Shown: piece by piece, positions 25,201-35,100 of the stretch | Layout: every line of letters starts with the position of its first letter | Position numbering within the stretch: the first letter of the stretch is position 1 | From: Mimachlamys varia | Taxonomy: Eukaryota > Mollusca > Bivalvia > Pectinida > Pectinidae | Assembly: GCA_947623455.1 (NCBI GenBank) | Contig: OX392542.1 | Span: 12,779,625-12,843,624, forward strand | Reading direction: 5' to 3' | Length of the DNA stretch: 64,000 bases | Program-made: the position numbers and the translations under genes | The notes under the pieces: generated by a model | The model's database searches: none | Told to the model about the DNA's origin: nothing | Seen by the model: only the letters and a program-made list of their open reading frames with translations

Positions 25201-28200
25201 TCAACATATAAAACATGATCAGCATATAACACAGCATCAACCTATAACACAGTATAAACATAATATAACACAGCGTCAACCTATAACACAGCGCCAACAT
25301 GTAATACAGCATCAACATATAACACAGCGTCAACATATAACACAGCGTCAACATATAACCCACAACGCCAACATATAAACCAGCTTCAGCACATAACACA
25401 GCATCAACATATAACACAGCATCAACCTATAACACAGCGTCAACATATAACAGCATAAACCATATTGACTATGTTCGTTGCCAACTGCGGCATACTACTG
25501 TATACGCAGTCAAAATGAGGTACAATCCTTATATTTACATCATTATTAATTTTCAAGTGTTATTCGAAGAAAAAAACGTTCGAAGCGGGTTGCTACGATG
25601 ATAACTACGATGGCCGTGGTTGCTAAGATGGTATAGTCCCACTGAATCTTCATCGATAAACTGCTAAGTTTGGAAAATACATAGTGAACAACACTATTTT
25701 ACTTCATTACATCATTTGTAAATTTGGTATTAAATAATATTACTAGCACTTCGAATGTATTTCTTTGTTTAAAACGGTCGTTATGTACACGCATTGACAC
25801 AGTGATCTGGTTGTGACGCGGTCCGACGTCGGACGTCACAACTTCAGGGCGCCGCCATGTTTGCGTTACCGTCAAAGAATTTCGAATGCACATCAATCGG
25901 AATCAACAGTTTTCAAGAAATCTTTTATTGTATATTCAGAGGAAATGTATTCCATATATGTTCCATGTTTCAAAATCTTGAAGGAACAAAACAATGACCA
26001 TCAGCGAATAGTAATTTTTCTGAAGCGTGAACGACGCCATGTTTGAACAAATATCAATCCGTCGAGCCTTTTTTCACTGCGTATACGCTAATATATTCGC
26101 AGTCAGAGTTCACTAAGCACAAGAAGGGAGAGGTGTAAATATATGTTGAAGCCGTGTTATATGTTGACGCTGTGTTATATGTTCATGCCATGTTATATAT
26201 TGACGCTGTGTTATATGTTGACGCTGTGCTATATGTTGACGCCATGTTTTATGTTGACGCTGTGTTATATGTTGACGCTGTGTTATATGTTAACGCTCTG
26301 TTATATGTTGACGCTCTGTTATATGTTCAAGCTGTGTTATATGTTGACCCTGCGTTATATGTTTATGATGTGTTATATGTTGATGCTATGTTATATGTTG
26401 ACGCTGTGTTATAGTTTGACGCTGTGTTATATGTTGACGCTGTGTTATATGTTGACGCTGTGTTATATGTTGACGCTGTGTTATATGTTGACGCTGTGGT
26501 TTATGTTGGCGCTGTGTTATATGTTGACGCTGTGGGTTATGTTTATGCTGTTTTATATGTTGACGCTGTGTTATATGTTGACGCTGTGTAATATGTTGAC
26601 GCTGTGTTATATATTGACGCTGTGTTATATGTTGACGCTGTGTTATATGTTGACGTTGTGTTATATGTTGACGCTGTGTTATATGTTTATACTGTGTTAT
26701 ATGTTGACGCTGTATTATATGTTGATGCTGTGTTATATGTTGATGCTATGTTATATGTTGACGTTGAGTTATATGTTGACGCTGTGTTATAGGTTGATGT
26801 TGTGTTATATGTTGATGCTGTGTTATATGTTGATGCTGTGTTATATGTTGATGCTGTGTTATATGTTGATGCTATATTATATGTTGACGCTGTGTTATAT
26901 GTTGACGCTGTGTTATATGTTGACGCTGTGGGTTATGTTAACGCTGTGTTATATGTTGACGCTGTTATATGTTGACGCTGCTGTAGACGTTGACGCTGCG
27001 GGTAATGTTTATTCTGTATTTTAATCAGATTGCAGCTTGTACAACAGTATGTTGAGGATCTAAAACGAGTGTCGATGTAATATGGAATTTATTAAATTAT
27101 TTAACGAGTTTAATCAATTCCTTATTACATTGACACGAGTGTAAGATTCTTCTTATCACATAACTTATATTTATGAAAAAATACACAAAAACTCACAAAT
27201 TAATACTATATGTGATAAAAACATATATCAATGCCTCAACAAACAAGTACAAACTGCATTAAAATATTATGATAAAAAATCGGGACCTTCTCATTATTGC
27301 CATGATGGAAATTCTAATTGATAATTCTCAAAAAATTCTCAATCAAATTATTATTTTGACAGTCAAAATAAATCATGTAAATGCTATGTGTAACTAGAAC
27401 ATTTATGCAAAACAATATTTTAACACACGATTGTAAACAATTAGCCGGAGTTCTTGTTCGCCGCAATTAAGAACCTGTATTAGTAAACACCTCGTGTGTG
27501 GGATGGCACATCATCTTCCCGAATATAAGGAATTAAATAAGTAAATTAATTGGCAACAAACTGCAGCCAATTAAATGAACAGTGTTGTGTTGTAGCAGTT
27601 ACAAATTATTCTTAATAATATAAAAAATTGAATGTTCTAGTTAAATGGTACCTTACTTTGGGGACCTGATCGACTGTTTGTCATTAATTAATGACTTGAT
27701 GTTTGCAAGTTAAAACTGCTTCAACATATTGTTGTGCATTATTTGGAAAATAAATAAAAGACATTGGATAGCCATTTCAAACTTATGCTACCTGAAACGA
27801 CTAATAATGTTATATTTCATCTTATTTGTACGATTTTTGAAGCATTTGGAAATTAACCATTGCTCAAATTTATCTGATTGGTGCTATTTCCTGGTTTTTT
27901 ATTATTCAGAGGGCAGGGTTCACAAACGTTATTGTGTTTGAGAAGGAAGATGAAGTAGGTGGGAAGTCCCAGACTCTGCTGTTCCGTGACACGGTGCAGG
28001 AGATGGGAACATGCTATTCCCAGCCGGATTACACTGAGCTGTATCAACTTCTAAAGGATTACGATGCAGGGGAGCTACTTCCCTTACCTAGCCCGACAGT
28101 ATGGACAGGAGAAGGTAGCATATCACACATGTTAATAGTAGGTCTTGTTCATACTGTAAACCAACTAAATTTTCGCGGCGACTTAATTTCGCGTTTTCAT

Positions 28201-30019
28201 ATGAACGACTATTACGCCGGGATTTAATTTCGTGATAAATACAATCGCAAATCCTTTGTACGGTTCAGTATAGTACTACATTTGGCATACCTCGATTAAT
28301 TGCGATTAGTTTTCGCGAATTTTAATCACCCTCAAAATACGCGAAAATATTGGTTTACAGTATCGGTCATCTTTTTGAGTTGACATGAAACAGGTCATTT
28401 TGTGTAGACAATGAAAAAATTAAAGATGTGGTGTTTGTCTGGTAATATACACTTAATCTACATTCAGGAAATAGTCTAGGTCTACTAAGATTGTGACCAC
28501 ACATATTTCTTCTTACATAACTTCTATTACTTATCTCCATTCCAGAGTTATCTCGGTACTTTAATGACTAAAGAAAATGTCTGAAATTGCTTAGCTTTAT
28601 TAAGGTTACAATACTGATCAAACTTAGAAAGAGTCTCCATGTAAATCTTTCCTTTGTTCCTATTTTGCCCCTAGTTTAATCGATTTTAAGTTCGGATTAT
28701 GGATTTGTTGACGCTTTGGTATTCTCTGATTTTTTTAGACAATATTTTTCATTCCACGTATTTATCACATGATATGTGAGTGTAGTGTATGTGTATTTTT
28801 ACATGGGTGGTTTTTGGGGTTTATTGCTGAAACGTATTCATTCCTTTTCATTACAGACATAATTTCATCGTTTGAATACGGTCTCAAGCCTTTCATGGAT
28901 GACATGGCCAAACACTCGACCAAAGGTGCTATTGCACTATTCATCCGCGCTGTTATACGATATGTACTAGTACATAAACGACTTTTTGGTAGTTACGAGG
29001 GTGAACTGATGCCACGTCCAAGTGACGACATTTTACAAAAAGAACTCAATATGACTTTCTTGCAGTTTTTGAAGAAACATGATGTAGAAGGTCTTGCTAA
29101 TGTCTTCCTCGAGGCACAAACAGCTCAGGGCTATGGCCACATGGACGAAGTTCCAGCATTGTATGGGTTGACCTGGATGACCCCGAACTATTTAGTAAAA
29201 GCAGTACTTCCAACACCAAAGGAAGTCTCCAATGAAAAACTACTTAGCAAAGGTTATCAAACAGTATGGAAGGAAATCGTTGAGCAGGAACAACACATCA
29301 ACGTTCGTCTTTCCAGTCCAGTTACAAACATTATTCGAAAAGAGAAGTCGGAGTTTATTGTTCACTATAACGATTCCAGCGGCTCCGAGAAATCTGAAGA
29401 ATTTGACTTCCTGATATTGACACCGGAGATGAAACAGCTATCCGAATTAGGCATCATCGACTTCAATGAAGAAGAGAGTGATCTGTTTGAGAACATGCAA
29501 CACCAGTACTATACAACGTCATTAGTAACTACTAATTATGGAGAGAACAGGGGATTGACGCCACAAAGCTACTTCGCTGATAATATAGAATCGAAGGTGG
29601 ATATGAAGATTTGGGTTAAAAGAGATTCGTACAACTGCCTTGAATATAATGTTGGAAAGAACTACACAAATGGCTTGGTTCCTGGAGGCCCAGATGGACT
29701 TAACATACAAACCTCGGTGTATTATCAATTCTCAAAGGAGAGACCTAACAAGGCGGACCTGGAGACGGAGTTAAGGGCGCACATTGAAGACAGAGAGAAA
29801 GCCACTGTCCTCGAAATAAGCGAGGTTCATGTGTGGCCTTACTTCCCACAATTCTCTGTTGCTGACACAGCATCAGGAATAACCTGGGATATATTCGACA
29901 TGCAGGGAAAGTATAACATTTGGTATGCGGGGTCCTCGGTCTATTTCGAGTCTGCTAAATCCGTGCTGGAGTACAACAATTTAATTTTCCGACAGTTCCG
30001 TCTCCCAGAAGAAGAATGA
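19184..30019 (+). CDS. Copy A: secreted FAD-dependent amine-oxidase-like flavoprotein
   Basis: Five exons (19184-19231, 24108-24162, 24482-24648, 27910-28114, 28857-30019) join in consistent phase to 545 codons plus stop. Residues 1-20 are a signal peptide, so the product is probably secreted or luminal. GAGPAG at 77-82 is the dinucleotide-binding loop; the acidic residue ending strand 2 is E101, and VGGKS at 106-110 is the GG doublet of FAD amine oxidases. WYAGSS at 514-519 lies in the C-terminal FAD-contact region. The family resembles the proteins annotated in molluscs as beta-cyclopiazonate dehydrogenase-like; I recognise the fold, not the substrate. No frameshift or in-frame stop is seen. 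It is convergent with the SLC6 gene, about 2 kb away. Copies A' and B are its paralogues. Confidence 0.87.
19560..21970 (-). mobile_element. LINE fragment: ORF1 and endonuclease, no reverse transcriptase
   Basis: Read on the minus strand from about 21970, a Cys-rich ORF1 remnant (CERCQ..CIEC) and charged, helix-prone sequence precede an AP-endonuclease domain. The endonuclease shows SKAELVMKGYNVFLND and RVGLYIK (about 20900-20800), GNFNIPKINW (about 20620-20585) and, beyond a SINE, LDLLITNEDEK followed by SPIGSSDH (about 20140-20050). The frame is repeatedly broken. After the endonuclease tail (about 19760) the similarity fades by 19560 and no reverse transcriptase is present, so the 3' end is lost, the opposite of the usual 5' truncation. 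Confidence 0.7.
20175..20530 (+). repeat. tRNA-headed SINE inserted in the LINE fragment
   Basis: The head has an A box (GTAGTCTAGTGGTAAGACG, about 20185) and a B box (GAGTTCGAGTCCCG, about 20227) at tRNA spacing. The body contains GCAGTGCTAGAAATTG and GGCAGCACCGGTTGTATGC, and the tail is ATTATTATTAATTAT. Body copies lie at 42690-43030 (minus) and 49135-49440 (plus). It interrupts the LINE endonuclease between FIKCLSDY and QRVGKG, so it is younger than that LINE. Confidence 0.85.
21975..23140. other. AT-rich intron sequence, nothing recognised
   Basis: This is low-complexity AT-rich DNA within copy A intron 1, with no coding or element signature. Confidence 0.55.
23143..23635 (+). repeat. 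Composite tRNA-headed SINE
   Basis: A tRNA-like head (A box TTGGTCGAGTGGTTAACAC, B box GGGGTTCGATCCCCG, 23150-23205) is followed by a body (CATGGAACATTCAGAGAAAG onward). A second tRNA-like stretch (TTAGCCGGGTGGTATAGG, about 23437) and a tail with AAAGCGCTTTAGAGTGGC plus AAATATC repeats follow. The copy at 46720-47165 starts at CATGGAACATT and lacks the first head. Confidence 0.75.
24108..24162 (+). CDS. Copy A exon 2
   Basis: These 55 nt lie between TGTATAG and GTAAGA and encode AVDSLTLPLEKELIELLE plus one base. Length and splice sites are identical in copy B (59136-59190), which is strong support for a real micro-exon. The acidic amphipathic helix follows the signal peptide. Confidence 0.8.
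24482..24648 (+). CDS. Copy A exon 3: Rossmann GxGxxG
   Basis: These 167 nt (acceptor TTTATAG, donor AAG|GTATGT) encode residues 35-90. A Ser/Glu-rich linker precedes KIAIVGAGPAGVHMALKLK, the first beta-alpha of the dinucleotide-binding fold. The 167-nt length is conserved in copy B. Confidence 0.93.
24798..25084 (+). repeat. Duplicated 75-bp block, 213 bp apart, in intron 2
   Basis: TTGATATGAATTATAA... CTGGCTCCACGAACG at 24800-24872 recurs at 25015-25084. Copy B has one full and one cut version of the same block (58240-58515, inverted), so the duplication predates the split or was later trimmed there. Confidence 0.7.
25085..25462 (-). repeat. 18-bp minisatellite, left part (minus polarity)
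   Basis: About 20 units of GTGTTATATGTTGACGCT read on the minus strand, some diverged. Relative to the gene this polarity and position match the array of copy B. The multiple-of-3 unit gives an open frame of repeating MLTLCY, which is not a gene. Confidence 0.93.
25466..26137 (+). mobile_element. Hairpin-ended non-autonomous element (copy H2)
   Basis: The left end has the palindrome ACTGCGGCATAC/GTATACGCAGT (about 25485-25512) and the right end ACTGCGTATACG/TATTCGCAGT (about 26077-26104). The middle has a near-perfect 33-bp palindrome (25810-25842, core GTCCGACGTCGGAC) followed by GCGCCGCCATGTTTGCG, a YY1-type site. An inverted copy lies at 45650-46345. No coding capacity is seen. It sits exactly where the flanking 18-bp array changes polarity. 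Confidence 0.75.
26141..27022 (+). repeat. 18-bp minisatellite, right part (plus polarity)
   Basis: About 49 units of TGTTATATGTTGACGCTG run on the plus strand, opposite in polarity to the part at 25085-25462. Frame-open runs of MLTLCY or LYVDAV type are spurious; the 293-codon frame is nothing but repeat. Confidence 0.97.
27053..27217 (+). mobile_element. Foldback plus deleted TIR element in intron 2
   Basis: GAGGATCTAAAACGAGTGTC ... GACACGAGTGTAAGATTC (about 27053-27148) is the foldback family of 14049. The next 64 bp (27154-27217) start with TATCACATAACT and end with TGTGATA. They lack about 160 internal bases present in the copy B counterpart (53918-54143). Confidence 0.75.
27218..27909 (+). 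other. Intron 2 remainder, conserved with copy B
   Basis: This is non-coding AT-rich sequence up to the acceptor TTATTCAG. It aligns by eye, inverted, with 52993-53917 in copy B, apart from indels. Confidence 0.6.
27910..28114 (+). CDS. Copy A exon 4: ribose acid and GG doublet
   Basis: These 205 nt encode residues 91-158. RAGFTNVIVFEKEDEVGGKS carries the strand-2 acidic residue and the FAD-binding GG motif; EMGTCYSQPDYTELYQLL follows. The donor is GAAG|GTAGCA. Length and boundaries are identical in copy B. Confidence 0.93.
28152..28362 (+). mobile_element. TIR element in intron 3 (TACTGTAAACCAA)
   Basis: Perfect 13-bp terminal repeats TACTGTAAACCAA and TTGGTTTACAGTA bound 211 bp rich in TTCGCG and AATTTCGCG motifs. 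The same element, inverted and more diverged, is at 52528-52750 in intron 3 of copy B, so it was present before the duplication. Confidence 0.85.
28363..28856 (+). other. Intron 3 remainder with a dispersed repeat
   Basis: About 28617-28740 matches, inverted, segments at 35932-36016 and 37014-37110 in the SLC6 introns (motifs ATCGATTTTAAG, GACGCTTTGGTATTCTCTGA). The acceptor is CATTACAG at 28849-28856. Confidence 0.55.
28857..30019 (+). CDS. Copy A exon 5: main body and C-terminus
   Basis: These 1163 nt encode residues 159-545, ending FRQFRLPEEE. This exon holds the substrate-domain part (PALYGLTWMTPNYLVKAV) and the C-terminal FAD-contact stretch. The reading frame is open upstream of the acceptor as well, but copies A' and B both diverge from A upstream of the AG, supporting 28857 as the exon start. 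Confidence 0.92.
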
Positions 30020-30933
30020 AACGTCGACAAAAAAAGTGATTTCAACTTCGAAGTAGGGCAGAACTAGAGTTTTTTTTCTATAGTACAAGCTTCAACAACA
30101 TATAACAAAGATAATAAAAACACAACAGATTTACATTATTCGATATTGATAGTTATACATTTTCATATTTACAATTCAGAATCACATACACAACTGAGCA
30201 ATATCACAACTCGCTTGAAACGTAGTTCTTCATAAAAAATATTTTTTGTTTTCAACAGAGTTAGTCAGATTCTGTTTTATAGTTTGGTTTTCCATCGATT
30301 TAGAATTGGATGAATACATCAACAATCATTTATTTTAACAGGAAGCGGAACTGGTATCGTTATCGGGGGTGAGGAAGCACAATTTTAAGAGTGTCCATTG
30401 AAAGTTCAGGTGTTTCTAATTATGAAACCTACATTTCTATATTTCGTTTTCTTTCCTTATATAATTAGTAATAGCATAAAAATCATTTTTCATTTAGATG
30501 GTTTAGAGGTTTAGTAGTAAATGACATCAGATTCCTGTATCTACTATTAATTCCAATGTAAATACTGTTTTATTTAGGCAGAATTGCGTTGTACGCTTAC
30601 ACAATGAAACAAATGATATTTGTACCCAGATATCATTAGTTTTTTTTTATTGTGTTATATCCGCAGTGGACAAATTCTAAAATGTCGCCATGTACGAATT
30701 TTAATTGTCTGCATTATTATTGTTCGCTTGATTTAATAATATATTCATACATTTGCTCATAACATGGCATGTCCTGAAAGTGATTGCACCCACTTTGTCT
30801 AGTATTTATTTATTTTCTATTTTCCAAAATTAATTTAAAAAAAAAAAGAAGAATGTTCCACAAATGCAGAAAGATTTTTTTGTCATAAAGTTTTTTTCTT
30901 TTTTATTGTTAGTTACTATTATATCACTGATGA

Positions 30934-30939
30934 AATAAA
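30934..30939 (+). terminator. Candidate polyadenylation signal of copy A
   Basis: AATAAA lies about 0.9 kb after the stop. The same motif in matching context is conserved downstream of A' (42622-42627), which favours it over chance, although AT-rich DNA produces many such hexamers. Confidence 0.35.
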
Positions 30940-31869
30940 TAGTTTTGCTTTTTTACAATTGATTCTATTTTTCTATTATAATTATCTACCACAATTATTC
31001 TGGTGTCAATCAGATGCTAATGAAATTGAACTTTGCAACATTACAGAGAACCATCTTATCCCTCATCCCATATGTTTAATGTGTCAAAATATTCAAGGGA
31101 ACTTATTTTTGGTGCGCTTTCTTGCTTTGTCTATACAAAATGTTCCAATAATAAAAAAATAAACATAAAGATATTGAGATTAATTTATCATATTTTGTAA
31201 ATGACTTCACAAAATATTATGAACTAAACCGAAAAAACAACTTTTGATAAACGTGACGATTTCTGTTATTCTAATGCTACGATTTTCGTAACAGATGTCG
31301 GCTGCTAACTGACAGGCTTACGACCAAGTGATTAGAGACATGTACGATGATGAAAACTATAAGAAAAAAAATATGGTCACAATCTTGGTCTCATTGAGAG
31401 ATACATCAGAATTATTCTGTATCTTTAAGTGATATAAAGATGGACTTTTTAAAAAAAACGTTTAGCGGATTAAAAGAAACTGGATATCTCTTTCGAAAAC
31501 CGTTATAAAAATGCTATCTTTTGTCCCACTAGTATTTGTGCAATTATTCACAATCTTGGGATCAAAAATAAAAGTGCTCTGGTTACAATAAATATATGAA
31601 AACAATTCCAAACTTGTTTAATTATCAACTTTGTTGAATATTCTTTCCATATTATTGCTATAATAAAAAAAATGGTAAAATATTGATGGTTTTAAGATAT
31701 CGGTCTAGCATCAAAATGGTGAGATTTTGGATACAATTTTCAGATGCACAATTATATGCTATTTATATTGATCATACTCTTTTTAATATAAAAACAACAC
31801 ACTTACTTGTGATAAAAACGAGACTGGAACTTAACTGAAGCATTAGACATGTACATTTTTAAGATTATT

Positions 31870-31875
31870 TTTATT
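31870..31875 (-). terminator. Candidate polyadenylation signal of the SLC6 gene
   Basis: Minus-strand AATAAA lies 183 bases past the SLC6 stop at 32058. Confidence 0.4.
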
Positions 31876-32057
31876 AGATTTCAAGGATTCAAAAATTTAA
31901 AACAAAACGCCTCACTAACCAACGACATTTTTGAATTCAACTTTAGTTCTATGGGTTAAAAACAAAATATCACATTGAAAAATATGTTGATAGTTTAGTG
32001 ACAAGGTGTTGACAAGACTTGTGGAAACGATGATGTCACTGACAGGTATTAACGTCA

Positions 32058-32192
32058 TTATCTCGGACCGGAGATATTTCTCTTTATAGTTGACCACAGT
32101 CCTCCTCTATATTCATACACGTTGTACGTCAGTTTTGCAGCGCAATCATTAGGAATCCATTTCTCGCTTGGACGTAACAAATTCACAACTCT
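32058..32192 (-). CDS. SLC6 last exon
   Basis: It encodes [17 protein letters not shown]... to [11 protein letters not shown] is the common SLC6 motif just after TM12. The acceptor is TTTTAG. Confidence 0.8.
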   Translation of the reverse strand, partial: RVVNLLRPSEKWIPNDCAAKLTYNVYEYRGGLWSTIKRNISGPR

Positions 32193-35100
32193 CTAAAACA
32201 AAAACAAAAAAGAGGCAAACAAAAATGTGAGATAAGAAAGAAAATGTAAAGAAGGCTGGCTAATCAGTAGTTCGAGGAATACATGGTATTCTCTCTCGAG
32301 TATTTCGAGGTTGGTTGAATACGTACGAACACGGTCAGAACCAAACGAACTGTTCGAAGAATGAGGCGTGACGTCATTTATACATGACGTCACAAAAGTG
32401 TTTCCACAGTTTATTGTACGTGGTATGTATCGTATGTTTTGCACCCCTTCAATGCAAATGACCGGTGTTATATAATTGATGATGCATATAACTTTTGGCC
32501 TGCAAAAAGTCCTTTAAGGGCTAGGATTGGAGGTGGTATGACACAGAGCAATTATACATGTAATAAATAGCATATGTTGATGAAGCATGTACCTTTGTGA
32601 CAGGACCTTTGACCCGAAGAAGTCCTTTAAGGGCTAGGATAGGAAGTGGTATGACAGAGAGCAGGGCTATCAATACTCCGAATACTTCAGTGTAGCTTGG
32701 AAAGACATATTCTCCATACCGTGGCCTTTCCAATGATACAAAGCTTCCAACTAAAGCAACCTAAAACCACAATACAAAATATTTCAAACCATTTATCTCT
32801 TTGCTACTTTAGTGAAGTCTACCAAACACTCGTCTTGATGAATCCATTATTGTCTAAATAGTCGTTCTCTACAAATCTAAGTTCATATAGATTACCCGTT
32901 GGAGACGAAATATAATACAAAATTCACTGCGCTGTATTTCCTGGCGAAGGTAAATAAAATATCATTGATTTTGAGAATTGTAATAAATGACAAGAGAAAA
33001 GATCATTCATTATAGAAATATAAAAAATCATGTTGAATCTGTCACTCCTCTATCAAACTGAACTATTTTAAAACAAAAACACTAAAAGAAGAATGTTGTA
33101 ACAAATTTCGCTCTCTAAAATCTGCTCCACGGAGAATTAGCAAACTGTATGCACGGGCTAGTGTGTTCGTATGTGTGCATGTATATCATAGTTACTTATA
33201 TAATGTCAACATATGACTCGATTTTCATCACGTGATGGATATTGTGGGACTTGGAAAACATGTACAATTGAATATCTTATTGATGTTTTATTTTAGTTCA
33301 TAATACGTGAAATTAGAAGGATTACATACACGAGGTCTGGACGCGTTATGCTGCTATTATCAATAAATCATTGACTGATGATTAACCTACAAAATCACTA
33401 AAACGTTTAAAAAAAATTCAGGTTAATAAACACCCACATGTTAAAGGCTCCATTCTTATAAATCATATACATATATGGATTATGCATAACTTGATATTTT
33501 ACGTTAATTGTCTTTGAGCTCTTACCTTTGTTACAGTCAATTATTCGTAACTTGCTACAGAATTATAAAACTGTACTTAGCTGGACCTTGCATATCATAC
33601 CAGTAAAGATTATGTTCTGTTTACAAACATTAAGGCAAATGTTATCTTCCATGGCAGGCCATATCGCCGTAATAACAATAATGATTAACATTAAGTTGAA
33701 AGAACTAAGTGTATAATTGTCTTGAAATCAATAAAGTTCACATCATATATAAAATATAAACTTTATTTATTTTACAACAATTATGAAACAAGCTATACAA
33801 CTTATATTCATCACTCTTGTTGGCCCGGATGTTAGCGCGCGAGGGGTCTTGTTGTGGGAGGAAACCGGAGTACCCGGAGAAAACGCACGTGGTCAGGCAG
33901 GTGACCCCATACCTTTTCACGTCCGATCGGGTAACCGAACCTCGGCCGCCTTGGTGAAAGGTAAGTGCGCTATCCACTGCACCACCAGACCACCCAAGTT
34001 CACATCATCATATGGAAGATAGTCAAGGGATGCAACCCCTATATCTATCATTTGTTATAATGAAACATAGCAATATTTTCATATTTTCTTTTCATAGTGC
34101 ACATTTTATTTGATCATTTTCCGACATTAAAAAGACTTAACTTATTCAGACAAACTTTTCCAATTTTGAATCAGAAGAGTTCAAATGTGTCTTCCGGGGT
34201 CAATAAGTTAATTGTATAGTAGTTGGAATTCAGAGGAAACGTGTAAGAAGGGGTCCTACACTGGACACCTGCCATCTTAAAGAGGCAATTAAGTAAATCC
34301 GCGTTTTTTTTTAAATGAATTAGAAAAAAAACTATATTTAGATAAAGGAATCCGTGCTTGATACTTAGAAACCGTGTTGCCGATTTCCGATGTGGTTACT
34401 TTAATAATTGGGAAAGCCCGCGCCAAATACAAATGTAAAGCGACATCAAAATATAGCATGAAATAACCGCGTCACCTGTACATTTATGTATGTGTGTTGT
34501 AAACATTGGACGTGAGGACATGAGTAGTTTGATTCCACACGTACTTCTTTCAAGGTATGTTAGATTAACGAAACACGTTGTCAACAATTATGATAAATAG
34601 GGGGGAACGGATAGCCCGGGGGTACTGAAATTTAAACAATTAAACTAAGCCCCTGATAATCTTTATATCCATGTAGAGAAATAGGCTGTGGTACCGCCGA
34701 GTCTGGAGAGGAATTGTTTTTAAATTTAGGACAATTTTTCCTTTGGGGCCCCGCCCTAGCCCCTGGGGTATACGTAGGGGCAGGAATCCCAATTTTACAA
34801 ATCTGAATCTTCATCAACTAAGGATTATTTTGGCCAAGTTTGAATAGATTCCATTCACTGGTTCTGGAGAAGAAGTCGAAAATGTAAAAAAAGTTTACGC
34901 GCGACGCACGACGCCGGACGTAAAGGGTTAGGAATAGGTCACTCGAGACGAAGTCTCAGGTGACCTAAAAAGTAAACAATCTGCTCTTTTAAACAAGGAT
35001 CAAAATACATCATCATACAACTAAAAGCTAAACCTGACCGCCAGCTATTTAAGAATAAAACAGGTCCAATTTGATGCTTAAGCAAGTTGGCACTGCATAC

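Noticed and set aside
26143..27024. 293-codon open frame
   Set aside because: Same 18-bp repeat, inside intron 2 of copy A.
29522..29728. Antisense frame over copy A exon 5 (and its echo at 41320-41526)
   Set aside because: A shadow of the conserved coding strand; it recurs only because the exon was duplicated.
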